Assembly (NCBI GenBank): GCA_905250075.1
Contig: CAJNOP010000016.1
Span: forward strand, 1,273,661 to 1,337,660
Source: Rotaria sp. Silwood1
Taxonomy: Eukaryota > Rotifera > Eurotatoria > Philodinida > Philodinidae
DNA: 64,000 nt
Direction: 5' to 3'
Part shown: piece by piece, positions 1 through 12,335 of the stretch
Numbering within the stretch: the first letter of the stretch is position 1
Layout of the letters: each line of letters opens with the position of its first letter
Translations under genes and position numbers: made by a program
Notes under the pieces: generated by a model
Database searches by the model: none
What the model saw: only the letters and a program-made list of their open reading frames with translations
Told to the model about the DNA's origin: nothing

Positions 1-2780
1 GATTCTCACGAAAGTTATTCTTTCAACAAACTGAAATGTGACACTAGCACTGCTTTTCCTAGTTTATTTCAATTCATAAAATAACGTGTGATATTAAAGT
101 TCTATGGAAAAATAAAAAAGTGTAACGTAAATTTTATTATAGAATTTTTGTTCTTAATACTATGTTTGGTTACAGATGACTAAATTTTCATCGATTGTTC
201 AAGACTTTTTGTGACTGAATTTTGATCAATACAGAAGTCTGTTTCAGTATAAAGAACTTCACCATAAACTTCGTTCTACCTTATATAAGCGTCTGTTTTA
301 TAGGAGATGAGTAAATCACTCCAACGATCACCATTCAGATAATAATGAACGACAACAATCGATTCCCGCCATCGCCAAAACCTGTAAAGCACTGACATTT
401 TCCATTCGGAATTACATGAACTAAAAATTTAGTCTTTTTGTAGATAATGATGCACAGAATCAATATGAGTTTAAGCTGCATATTCATACTTTTTCATTTA
501 CTTCAAACTTTGAGTGCAAAATTCTAGTGTAATGCATCTTTTGAAAAAAACTATGACAAAGAAGAAAATAAATTCATAAACGTAATACATATATATACTC
601 TTCAATAGCTGTCATAAAAATATTAATATTACTATATAATTGTATAAAGGTAAACGGAATAAAACCAGAAGAAAAAAAAGAAATGGTACAGTATTGTATG
701 AGCTATTGGTTCAATCTTTTTATAATTTATTCAATATGATAATAGAAATATGTTTGCATCATATAGCACATCATAAGAAAAAAAATAAAAACAATTATAG
801 ACTGTCAATCGAAATGACTTAGCTGGTGTCTATCAATCTCAAAACAGATTGAACATTGGACGTGATCAAAGAATTTTGAAGGTTCTCTGTGTCACCAGCT
901 GCAAATGAAGACTCTGATGACAGACTTTTATCAGCGAAAATGGCTTTCAGAACAATTGATGCAATAATCTCTGCGAAATCATCGTAGATTTTCTCATACT
1001 GAAATAAAAATCCAACAGTCTTGAGTACATAGTTAAATCAACTTAACGCATTAGCTAATAAGATGAGAATATGTGGCATACTTTAGCTTTTTAAGCACTT
1101 CAGCTTTCGTCAAACCGCGACGTTATAGAGATTTTTGATAGTAAAGAGTACGAAAAAGTACTGAAGTTTTCTCAGTGTCGTCCAATCAAACAATTAGATT
1201 AATTATACAGAAGATGCTCTTCTTTTTAAGGTTTTATTCGTTTATTAGTAAATCATTAAAGGTTCTGGATATTTTAAAGAACTCTATCAAATAAAAAAAG
1301 TTCTAGGACTTTAGAAGAGTTTTACCTCGCCTTCCTTTTTATGCTGAACTTCTTCTACAAAGATGGTTCCGACACAAGCTGCATAAACTAAAATGAGTCA
1401 TTTTTTGAACGCGACCTAATTAATGTAAGTCTAGAATAGTTCTAATTATCCATTAATAATAATAAAAACAGACGAGGATCGCCATCTAGTTTGTTAATAA
1501 TAACGATTAACCGACTACTTACCTATTAACATAAGGTTTATGTTTATTCTGTTTATTATTCCATCGCATATCTTTTCGTTAGAAAAAACCTTTTCTTCGA
1601 AAATAATGGCTTTTCATTTAACTTCAGAAGTAGCATTAAAACTTGAGGCCTGCAAGTCTATCATGCAAAATCAATACTGTCTAAAAAAAGGCTTCTTTTA
1701 ATGCAAAAGTTCAGAACGGGTGTGGATGTGCCCGTGAGCGTAGGTTTGTAGTGCGAATGAAGCGAAGACCCATTTACGTAGCTACACCCACACCCTAACT
1801 AAATTCAAAGTTGATGAATAAGTTAAATGTGTCTTGTTGACTAGAAGAATTACGTTAAATGAAACATTGAAGAACAACGAATGGATCAAGCAAGTCCACG
1901 AGCTATTTGATGCTGTTTGATAGGTTTTTAATGGTGTCCATAGTTTAATCTTTTAAGTCAACTGAAGGTATGAATGTGAGTGTATAACTGTGACTACGGG
2001 TCTTTTCTTCATTCATATGCATATTCCACATCCAAGATCCATGCTTACACTTACAACCACTCACATTTTAGCCATATCAGATTCTTCTGACAAGTTTTCT
2101 TAGGGTCTCTCACCAAGTTTTTTTTGAAAAATCGAGGCTTTTAAATGGGTTTTTAAGATACACTTTTCGCCAACAAAACCAGAGGAAAACTCAACTTTTT
2201 GTAAAAAATATGCTGATAGAACGTAGGAACATATTTAACTCATGACTGGCTCAATCTTTCAATATGGGGCTTATATAATTTATAAATCTTTACCTAATGA
2301 ACATTCCTGAAAATTACAATTCTAAAACTTTTACATTACACAACGTTTTGATTTTAATAAACTTGATGAGAGATTTTGAGATAATTTGCCAGAAAAACTG
2401 ATCTATACGATTCGATGCAGTTTTATCTAATTTTTTAAACAGTGGAAATCGCAGATTTCTATCTTGTTCTTATCATTAGTTGTCAATACTATCCTCTGGG
2501 ACAAAATTGCATTCATCATAACCCATCGAAAATGCACCTGGTTTTTAAGATTTTTTCAGGCCGCATACTCCTTAGTAAGATCTTTCTAATACTGAAAGAA
2601 TCATGGCTCTAGCTATAAATATGACTGGGTTATAGGAAAGACAAAGGTGTCTTAAACTTATGGCAACTACTTTACATATAACATCTAAAAGATAGGTCTT
2701 TCTTTCTTTTCACTGAAAAAATCACAAAAGTAGAAAACATCTTAAATTTTTGCTACCCATTTTACATCTACACCGACAAC
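1..2780. other. Intergenic, no recognisable gene
   Basis: AT-rich sequence with no open frame that looks coding on either strand. The longest frames are about 60 codons with low-complexity composition. Two GT-rich hairpin-like segments occur at 1718-1796 and about 1967-2075 and are listed separately. Otherwise I see nothing here. Confidence 0.6.
1718..1796. repeat. GT-rich inverted repeat resembling telomeric motif
   Basis: The left arm begins GGGTGTGGATGTG and the right arm ends CACCCACACCC, so the two pair over about nine bases across a loop of roughly 55 nt. It is unusually GC-rich against the surrounding AT-rich DNA. Similar GT-rich and AC-rich pairs recur at about 1967-2075, 3182-3237, 58716-58759 and 63912-63948. 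The motif resembles a TGTGGG-type telomeric repeat, but that link is inference. Confidence 0.45.
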
Positions 2781-3638
2781 GGTGGATTCCCATTTCGTCG
2801 AAAGCTTAATTGATCTTCCTGTTTCATCGAAAAATGAAAAAGCAACTGTTCCCGTTTCGTCGAAAAATTAAACTGTCATGAAAAATAGTATAATCAGAGT
2901 GATAAGCTAGATTTCTTTGATTGACTTAAACTATTTTCTTAAAAAGAAATGAATTGATATCCCTATACTAGTAATCTGCATTTTTGAAAAAGTATATATA
3001 TGCGGAAGAAAAAGGGAAAATTCAATTTTTTTGCTATATTCATTCATCATTATACAGAAGGATGCTATCTATTGTTGAAAGAAAACGTAATAAATCAACT
3101 TTAATACTTGATACCTTTCGCTACACATAAAATCGAATTTTAAATACAACTGTTTGTTGGAAATGTGAAAATCGCTCATAGGTGTGGTGGGTGGATGTGG
3201 ATGTTTTCTTCTTTACTCTCACATTCACCCTCATCACGTCTATTAGCAACTGGTATATTACCTCCACGAAAAAAATTATTTGTAAATCGAAATGTACGAT
3301 TACACAAATTAAACGAACGTTTCAAACACGAAACATTAAAATTGAATAAATATCTTGAAAAATTTCTGCGATCAATCGGAATAGAAAAGTATTGTTTTCT
3401 TTTCTATATTCATATTTTCTCTTAATAATTTCTTATTTACGTATCTAAATCTTCTCTATCATAAAGTTTTTTTTTGACAAATTTATCTGCAAGTAATTAG
3501 GCAATAGTCCTGATTAGTATGACGAAAAATCTCATCAAATGATGTAATCTATGCTTCGTTGATTAAGCAGAATTTATTTTTTCGACGAAACGGGAATGGA
3601 AGAAAAATAAATTTTCGACGAAACGGGACCTAATCACC
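2781..3638. mobile_element. Candidate non-autonomous DNA transposon with iterated subterminal motif
   Basis: About 860 bp bounded by inverted terminal regions. Each end carries iterated copies of a CCCGTTTCGTCGAAAA-like motif. At the left they lie at about 2790, 2823 and 2850. At the right they lie on the opposite strand at about 3580 and 3615. The outermost bases are GGTGGATT at the left and AATCACC at the right. An ACAAC string lies outside each end, but its spacing is imperfect, so a target-site duplication is not certain. The interior holds an 86-codon open frame (3165-3425) with a basic, exon-like stretch, and a GT-rich hairpin. No transposase domain is recognisable. Iterated subterminal motifs commonly act as transposase-binding sites. 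Confidence 0.5.
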
Positions 3639-5071
3639 CACAACACAGTCAATTGAAAATTAAACTATTCAAATCTGTAGTCGATTCAGATCGATTTTTT
3701 TCCTGACGATCATGTGTAAATAAAAACTATCACATAACGTTTGTCTTTTCAATGCTTGCATTTTAACACGCCTTAAAAATGAATACCATGATCAATATCA
3801 GAAAAATGGCCACATTTTCTGTCCGTTTTTTTTCATATCTTATTTTTAGGTGTCTCTTGCAGAGAGTTTGCAAAAGAACTACGTGTTCTTAGAGAAATCT
3901 TAATATGAAGAGCCTAGTTCTCGTTAAAGTTTTCTTTGTAGTTTCTCTAAATAATATTCAATGCAGAGAATAAAGCTCGGACTGCTTCAAACCATTTTGA
4001 CAGCAATAATCGTCAGCTAAATCCCAGGGAGAGACCTGATCATGTGTTTTCTTTTTTACATTAGTGCATGATATAGCTTTTCTAAGATGTCGAATGAAAT
4101 ATGTCGTTCTCTCGAGTAAAAAGATGGTACTAAGTTTCTATAGTTCATGGTTTACACAAGAAGATACATCCCATTGGGAATTCGCTCAAAATCTTTTTTT
4201 TTTGTCAGAGCAATGTCATGTATTTTCACATAAAAAGAAAAAGGTCGCAATATCCATGAGTAAGAGAAGAATGTTTTGTTCTTTTTTCTTTGAAATGGTA
4301 CTCCAAAAAATGATGAATTTCAATTGTTAAGGCAATACTAGAATCATCTGAAGATTAGTTTCATTTTTTCTAGAAAGTTAGTGATAGAATAATTTGAGAA
4401 CCTTTTCATGACTTATAATATCGAATGATATTACTGTTAGTCCATTGCACGAAAATAAAACGGAGTGAAACCTGGACTGTTGACTTGCTTTTAGAAATTT
4501 TCAATTGTTTGAATTTATAAACATCAGCTGAAAAAATAGATCATCACTTTTTATTCCAACGCAAGATATCAATTCTTGATTTCTTGATCTTCACCTTTTC
4601 ATTCCGTTGATAGGTGAACTTTATTAGATGAATATTTTTCGTTCATAAGCCATCTAATTCGAAGCATTTTCCGTCATTTACGCGTGTGACAAATCTAGAA
4701 CTTGACACATATTACTATTTCATGTGTTCACTGCCTGAGTTTAACTCATTAATCCTCATATAAAGTCTTATTTCTATGAATTGTTGGTACACTCCGTAAT
4801 GGTTAGCAGTATGTATTTTTATTAAAACATCTCACTCAGCAAGACGCTGTAGTTCATCGAGTATGAGTACATACTCATACTAGCTCGCTCTTGATGTTGT
4901 GAATTTCCTAGCAGTTTATTCCGTAATCTAACCATTGATTGAACAACTAATGAATTCCAGCTGAAGTATTTCAACTATAAAATCAATATATAGCACTTTT
5001 CATCTACTGATCCTCTCAAAACTATTTTTACATGTTATATTAGGTATTGTAATCATAATAAGAACGGTCAC
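3639..5071. other. Intergenic, no recognisable gene
   Basis: AT-rich sequence with scattered short frames, such as an 88-codon frame at 4064-4330 rich in F, K and S. None resembles a known protein or has believable splice borders. I see no repeat structure here beyond homopolymer runs. Confidence 0.5.
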
Positions 5072-5360
5072 TACACTAAAAAAAAATAAGGTACCATACG
5101 AAACCAAAGATAGTTTCTTATTCTCTATGAAACTTTAAAAGGGTTTCGTACGGAGCGCGTAACTTAAAAAAGGTTTCGAACTTTGCAACGAATTCGAAAC
5201 CTTTTTGAGGTTTCGTATGATACTTTTGAAATCTTCAAAAAATATTCCTGAAGCTTCGACAATCATTTTGAACCCACCTTGAGTTTTTACGAAACCTTAA
5301 AAAAGATTTCGATTTCATTGCAAAAAAAAGTTTCGTATGGTACTACATTTTTTTAGAGTA
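5072..5360. mobile_element. MITE-like inverted-repeat element
   Basis: An element of about 290 bp with terminal inverted repeats. The left end reads TACACTAAAAAAAA and then GGTACCATACGAAAC. The right end reads GTTTCGTATGGTACTAC and then TTTTTTTAGAGTA, so roughly 30 bp match in inverted orientation. TA at both borders suggests a TA target-site duplication as in Tc1/mariner-type elements, although AT-rich DNA makes this weak. The interior repeats GAAACCTT/AAGGTTTCG in both orientations, so the whole element can fold. It has no coding capacity. Confidence 0.6.
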
Positions 5361-8129
5361 TCTCAAATATTTTCTGAAGCAAAAGCTTAACGAATTTGAT
5401 TTCGTGTGATTTATCTTTAAAAACCAATGCTTGTAGCAAGTTTTACGATGATCGAACTACTGTTGACAGATGGTAGTTAGTATAAATGAAGATCCTCAAA
5501 TGTTGAACACGCAATTGGTAGTCTAAATGGAACGAAAAACAATAACACTCTTTTTATTTATTTTTACAATTCATAGTATTCGTAAGCATATATAGTAAAA
5601 AGAAAATTATATTAATATTAAAAGTTTGCAATTCTTGTTTTCATGTTAAAGATAAATACAGTATGATAATTAAAAGAAAAAAAGAATCACATTTTTTTTT
5701 TGAAACTCTTTTTGATCTTATAATTATAGGAACCAAAAAGAAAGTTAATATAGAATCACAAGTATTCTTCACTCTTCATTCATTTGTTGTTAATTCAAGT
5801 TCTAATGAAAGATTGGATCTTTTGTTTAAAAGAATAGTTTCAATTACTCTTGTGTGATGTCAAATCAAGAGTTCTTATTAGTATAAGTTAGATTTATATC
5901 AACATCTCTTAGAGATAGCGGAATCAAGTTGATACATCTGAATATTCATGATGAATACAAATTATAAAGAAATACTAAAGTTATATCAAATACACTATTT
6001 ATTAAGTATCATACAAAGTTTCAAGATGATCTCTCATCCATAAGACAGAATGCAAGCCATTTTCGACACGAGATTAATTTTCTTATTAAAATCACACTGT
6101 ATATTATTCTAATATATTCATATTTTTGTCAAAAATTTATTATTTTAGCCAATTTACGTTTTGAAAAATTATCAATAAGTTGTGATCATACGATCGAAAA
6201 AAACAATACAGTTATCTGTCAAAGTACATCGACATACAATATGCATAAGCAGTAGAGTATGAAGACTCGAAAATCTCAAGCGTCGCCTAGTTTTAGACTT
6301 AATAAAGCACGAGAGTCAAGAACAGCTGAACGTGTAACCTACTGAAACATGAGTCTCACCAATATGCGGCACTATGAAACTTAAACTCATCGGAATTATG
6401 AATCTAGGATTTGATCACATTCGAATCTGATGTTTTCTAGCTAGATGTAGTTTATTTTAGTACAGCAGTTGAAACATTTCTGCATATTCATCTCTATATT
6501 GTAAAGAACAAAACTGAAAAAGTATCTATACATTTATAGCTTTTAGTGACTTTTATTTGGTCGATTCATAGAACTCAGTATGTAAAATGGACTAATCGTA
6601 AGATTAATTGCTCAAAAGACAAAACTATCTGTATTCGATTGTTTCTCTTCTCTTTCAAGATATTATTACTTTAGACGTTTTATTAAGTGACAGCACAATT
6701 CTAATAATCAAAACTTCAGAAAAAAACATTAATTATAGTCTGAATAAGCTTTGTCAACATTGTCCCTTTGAAGCTAAAATATAGAACTCATAATACATCT
6801 TTTTCAGCTTTTTTATACTAGTACAAATTATTGTAAAGTGAAAAATTTTATGAAAGACGATAGTTTCTTTCCAAGAATAATCAACTGTCAGACAAACAAT
6901 TTGTCTTACTGATTTCTCTATTTCGATCAGAATTTGTTTTTCTTTTATTCTTTTCTCTTAGGATCTACTGTGTATTTGTCTTATTGCCATTTGCTTGTTA
7001 TTTATCTTCATTCTTTTTGTTTCGTTTTTCACAAGTAACAATGATTAATATTATTGTAACCAGTTATTTATCTGACAAAGATTGTCTGTTGTATATATCT
7101 ATTATATTTACAGCTAATCTCCATGTAGTATTATGTATCTTGATAACCTTGGAAATACTGATATTGATTATTCCGAATAGTTACAGCTTGATCAGTTCAT
7201 ACTTTTAATATTGTTCTCATAACGATTTCAACAAAACAAATCATCATTTTTTATGCCTATCACATAATCAATTATCTGAACAAAAATCAAACACTTTGCT
7301 ATTTAGAACAGTCAAATATATATCGCAGTCATTTAAATTTCAAGAATGACTTTGGAACATTTGGGAGCATTCTAACTCTTGGTGTTAATACCATTTAGCT
7401 CCTTTTTTGTCATAAAGGAACTATAGACAATGAGTCTGGTGCTTGTTGTCTTTAGTTGCTATGGAAACATACTCACAGGCTATTCCCAAGTTGACAAAAT
7501 TTATTGTGAGTGCCTCTGCCTGAGTTGCTATGGTTGTCAACAGTGTTGAAATCATTGATCTATAACTTCATCGTCACACTTTGATCAGTGTTCTTATCGA
7601 AGAAGGGAAGGTGCTGAGATAAGCCAGGAAACTTCGCTTTATAGCTTATATTTCACTATTCTTCTTCATCAGATATATGAGTTCCACAAACAATTTATTA
7701 GTATAGTTATTTGAATTTCTAGTTCTTATAAATTTATCAATCATCTCGATGTTAATAATCTATTAGGACAGTAGAAGATGATGATGATATTCTTTATGTT
7801 CTAAAAGTGCTTTCATGTTAATGCATATTTGATCAAATAAAAAGTACTTTCTTTCGAGCACAGTGCCAGTGACAATATTTCAGATTATAACTAATCAATG
7901 TCATGGAAAAAATCCATTTTGTCTACTCGTGAATTATTGGAGGAATTAGCAACAAGTCAAACAATATAATCATCGCTCACAGAACTAAATACTCTGTAAC
8001 TCCTTACTAACTGAACTTCACTCACGTGAGAACCTCTCCAAATGTCAAGTCACTTCTCGACTGGGATGATGTTCATTTGATGAGTAAGGTGCACCAAGGG
8101 CAAAATAGAAGCAAAAAAAAATAGATTAT
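5361..8129. other. Intergenic, no recognisable gene
   Basis: AT-rich sequence up to the assembly gap. Frames at 5663-5857 and 6984-7208 are low-complexity or hydrophobic, with no family match and no convincing splice sites. I see nothing else. Confidence 0.5.
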
Positions 8130-8229
8130 NNNNNNNNNNNNNNNNNNNNNNNNNNNNNNNNNNNNNNNNNNNNNNNNNNNNNNNNNNNNNNNNNNNNNNN
8201 NNNNNNNNNNNNNNNNNNNNNNNNNNNNN
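8130..8229. other. Assembly gap of 100 N
   Basis: Exactly 100 N characters, a conventional placeholder for a scaffold gap of unknown size. The true length and content here are unknown, and the two sides may not be as close as drawn. A long palindrome starts about 90 bp to the right, which may have contributed to the break. Confidence 0.95.
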
Positions 8230-8317
8230 AATAAAACAAGACTGAATAATGTAACAATTTTTTTCTTTATCGTTTTCTTGAATGTTTTTGATTGTTATTA
8301 AAAGGAAAGACTTACGA

Positions 8318-8931
8318 CGGAGCATTCCCAACTGTCACATTGCTTTTGAGCCGAGCGCATGCGCATCATGGAGGCTCTAATGATCTATGAATACTCTGAA
8401 AAAAGTTCGTGTTGCTAGCTTATTACCACCGAGATATTGAATTTTTACTGTATGTTTAAGAAAAAAAGCCGTGGTCCCCCTCAGGAACACTAGAAGAACT
8501 GAGTTTCGAACTTCGACTTGAAACTTTGCATAGATATAGGCCTCAATGAGAATAGTTTATTGTGAAAGTTTCAGATCTTTTGAGTGCTCCTAGTCTGAAA
8601 TAAGAATATCGGAATCTGCTGGTGTATATCAGCGATATTACCATAGCTGTATCTTAGGATAGGAACAATGAAAAGATCTGACACTTTCACAATAAACTAT
8701 TCTCATTGAGGCCTATCTCTATGCAAAGTTTCAAGTCGAAGTTCGAAACTCAGTTTTCCTAGTGTTCCTGAGGGAGACCACGGCTTTTTTTCTTAAACAC
8801 ACAGTAAAAATTTAATATCTCGGTAGTAATAAGCTAGCAGCACGAACTTTTTTCAGAGTATTCATAGATCATTAGAGCCTACATGATGCGCATACGCTCG
8901 ACTTAAAAGCGATGTGACAGTTGGGAATGTT
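8318..8931. mobile_element. Long palindromic foldback element
   Basis: Two inverted arms of about 265 bp (about 8318-8583 and 8669-8931) match with only scattered differences across a spacer of about 85 bp. Landmarks appear in both arms in opposite orientation: CATTCCCAACTGTCACAT at the outer ends, GCCGTGGTC against GACCACGGC in the middle, and TCAGATCTTTT against AAAAGATCTGA at the inner ends. The arms are richer in GC than the surroundings. There is no coding potential. It could be a foldback-type or long-TIR non-autonomous DNA transposon. I could not identify a target-site duplication. Confidence 0.75.
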
Positions 8932-10183
8932 CCCTCATTAGTCACCGAACAGTGCAAAACTATATTGTATATTAAATTGGAAATTCATAGAATTAATCAT
9001 GTAGGGGAACACAGAATGCTTGAAAGAATAGAAAAATTGTTAAAAGAAGGAGAAGTTGAATGAAGAATAACGAAGAAAAAAAGCAAAGATTCTTTTGATA
9101 CTTCTATTACTAATTAAGTTACATTTCTTGCATTGACACAAATACTTTTCTGTTTGATAATAAAATGATTAAAAATCTAAGATATCCAAGAATAGAATAC
9201 GATTATTTTTCTTTCAGAAAAGTTTCTTTTTTTTAAAGTCTATTATTTTTTTGTGATCGATCGCTTGTGACTATTACAGAGAATTTGATCATATTAGAAA
9301 ATTTCTAACTCATATATTTCAATACGACTGTAGTTTTCTGAAGATTTTAATTTTTACTTTTTAATTTAATGGATAATGTAAGTCATATGAATTCTATTGT
9401 AAGTTGATAAATATGTTTAAATATTGATAATCAGCTGATAAATAAACCCTATGAACTACGTAATATTTTCTTTTCATATTATTTCATCAGTCATTTAACG
9501 TCGACATAGATATGAACTAATATGATTTCAGATTAAAAAAGAAAGAAACAAAGGACATGTATAAAAGCACTTGTGCATGTAGTTTGAATAAATACAAAGA
9601 TAGTTACGATTTTCAATGAGTTTAATGCTAAATAGCCATTTGAAGAAGTACTACAGATTAATAAAAACCTAGTGTGCTTACCATTCTACTAATTATTCTT
9701 TACTCCCACATTAACTTGAACTCTAAAAAAACAGAAAAATTGTCGCTATCTTTCTTTTTTCTCTTCTTTTCCGACAAACTAATGTATATGGTATTGCTTA
9801 TAATGTTAGGCTAAGAGAAAGCGTTGTTATTCGCTCTTGTCAAAAACAAAAAGTTCTACCAGAGAAAACTGCAGTACTTATGTTCTCTCTTTTTTCTCTT
9901 TCAATTCATTATTTCTTCTTTATTTCAAACGACAAATACTTTTTTTTCTATCTTATCATTTATCTTCAATCTAGACTTGTCGTTCATTTACTTGCAATTA
10001 TAAATGCATATTTCAATATACAGTTAGTTAACAATTTGTTCTAGGAATTTCCTTTTACATTAAACAATAAAACTATAACTATTATATTCTGACTATTATT
10101 TTTGATTAAAGAAAAAAAAAACAAAAACCTTTCAAAATCTCTTTATTTTATTTTATTTTTTCGTTTTTACTTTTGATTATAAA
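8932..10183. other. Intergenic, upstream of the GPCR gene
   Basis: Very AT-rich with long T and A runs, and no coding frame. It presumably holds the 5' flank and promoter of the receptor gene that starts at 10184. I cannot point to a specific promoter element. Confidence 0.5.
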
Positions 10184-12335
10184 ATGTATATTACAAAATC
10201 TAATCGTGAATTAACAAATAATACTGTTTCAAATTTTGTTAATTTTGTACCAAGAATAAATGAAAATTCATTTTTTAAATATAATTATCTTAATGATAGT
10301 ATGGAATATAATAATAATAATAATAATAATACAAGTTATTCTGGTATTGATTCACAACAATTTGCAATAGTTTTTCAACAATTCATGTCAGATATGGCTG
10401 GTAATGGAACAATATATAAAATTCCATTAAATTTCGATACATTGGATTCACCACCGTCTGTTATGCCGACACCCATGTTTTCATTTGAAACACTTTTACC
10501 ATCATCAACAAGTAATACAGATTCTTATCATATTCTTTCATTTTTATCACTTTGGGTTGTTTTAATTGTTAATCCTATTGTGGTAAATAATCAATAAAAT
10601 ATAATTTCATAATAAAAAATTAAAATAATTTTAATTTTTGTTTTCATAGATTTTATTTGGTGTTACTGGTAATCTTCTTGCAACATTTATTTTAATATAT
10701 TGTAATATTGCTAAGTTACCTGTTTCATTTTATACAATTATGCTCAATATATCGGATACATTAAATTTATTAATACCAGTATTTATTTTTTGGCTTGACA
10801 ATTGTATGAATCGATTATCTGAACGAGGTTATTTTCGTGATAGATCAAATTTTCTTTGGTTAGTTATTAAAATAAATATTATGATTATTGATTATTATTA
10901 TTTTTTTCTTTTATTTAGTAAAGCATTAATGTGTCCTGATCAATTATTTGCATCATTAAGTGCATGGTATATGTGTGCAATATCATTTAACCGTTGGTAT
11001 TCTGTATGTCGTCCATCATCATATTTTTTTCGTACAATAACAACAACAACAACATCGGCAACCAATAATACAAATAATGTTAATCGTAAACACAAAAAAC
11101 ATTCATCTAGTTCATCAACCACACAATCCAATTCATTATTTATACCATTTTGTTTTCCTATTAATTGTTGTTCATGTTTAACACGCAATATTAAATTTCA
11201 ACAACATTTAAAAGCATTTCGCAGTATTGCTTTTATAACTTTAACGGGGATATTATGTTGCTTTTCTCCAATATTTATGCATGAACTTCGACCTTTTATT
11301 TCAACAAATAAACCTATTTTTGATTTAAGTCGTAAAATGTCTAATCTACATCCTGTTGTTTGGAAACGTTGCCTTTATAGTCAAAAACACGAATATGCTT
11401 ATGATGCTATTGGCATTATATTATCATGTTTTTTACATATATTACCATTAACATTTGTTGCTGCTATGAATATCATGATTATAATACAATTAAAACAACG
11501 ACAACATCGTATGACAATGGCAACAAATTTATTACAATCTCCAACAGCATCTAAAAAAACAAAATCAATAAATAATTCACAAAAAAAAGTTTCCCTCTCA
11601 TTAAATTCATCAACATCAAAAAAAAGAAATAATCATACAAGAAAAAGTCAAACTGGTTCACAACCAACATTAATAACAACTCGAAAGGATCAATCAACAT
11701 CAACTGATTTATCAATTCAAACAACGCATGCATCAAATCAACCATCAACGAAATCAAATACTACAAGAACAGCAAGAAGACATCACTCAAGAGATCGAAC
11801 AATTACAATCATGCTTGTTAGTGTAGCATTATCATATTTAGTGTTGACTCTCCCTTATCGTTTATTTTGGTCATATTTCGTTTATATAAGACGTGTTTAT
11901 CCGGCTAAATTAAGTTCACCTGTATATTTATTAAAAATGCATTATATTGATCATTTACTTCGCACCATACGTAATATACATTATGGTACAAATTTTGTTT
12001 TTTTTATCTTTCTTTCAAAAACTTTTCGCCGTAAATTTCGACAAATATTTATTGAAAGATTTTTTCGAGCAACAAATCGTTTATTTCATCGAAATTCTAC
12101 AATAATAAATACGAATTATGTAATTTATTCTAAAAATAATCGTCAACAATCAATGAATTTTAAATTAGAAAAAAAACAAAATACGAATACAATAACTATG
12201 GATCCTGTTCTTGGAGTAGAATCATTATCAAGAAGTATATTTGATGAAACACCTAGTCTTATTGGTGATGTTCGCATACAAGAAGATGAAATAGTTCCCA
12301 TTATAGAACTTGAACATAATAATCTGTCACGATAG
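10184..12335 (+). CDS. Rhodopsin-like (class A) G-protein-coupled receptor
   Basis: Three exons, 10184-10582, 10650-10858 and 10919-12335, join into 674 residues. The long N-terminal tail is N/S-rich. TM1 contains GVTGNLLATFIL (the GN motif), TM2 has NISDTLNLL with the conserved Asp, and TM3 follows CKALMCPDQL and ends in an NRW variant of DRY. TM5 is near YDAIGIILSCFLHILPLTF. TM6 and TM7 follow a very long third intracellular loop of about 120 residues rich in S, T, K and N. TM7 runs HYGTNFVFFIFLSKTFRRKF, the form seen in divergent peptide-type receptors, in place of NPxxY. The second intron is 60 nt and in frame, so retention would still translate, but removing it creates a Cys at the start of TM3, where the conserved disulphide Cys belongs. 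The ligand is unknown. A possible AATAAA lies at 12680. Confidence 0.85.

Noticed and set aside
8050-8331. Minus-strand 93-codon frame spanning the N gap
   Set aside because: More than a third of it is the N run, and the remainder has no coding character.
10940-11188. Minus-strand frame of 82 codons inside the GPCR
   Set aside because: It is the antisense shadow of the receptor's third exon.
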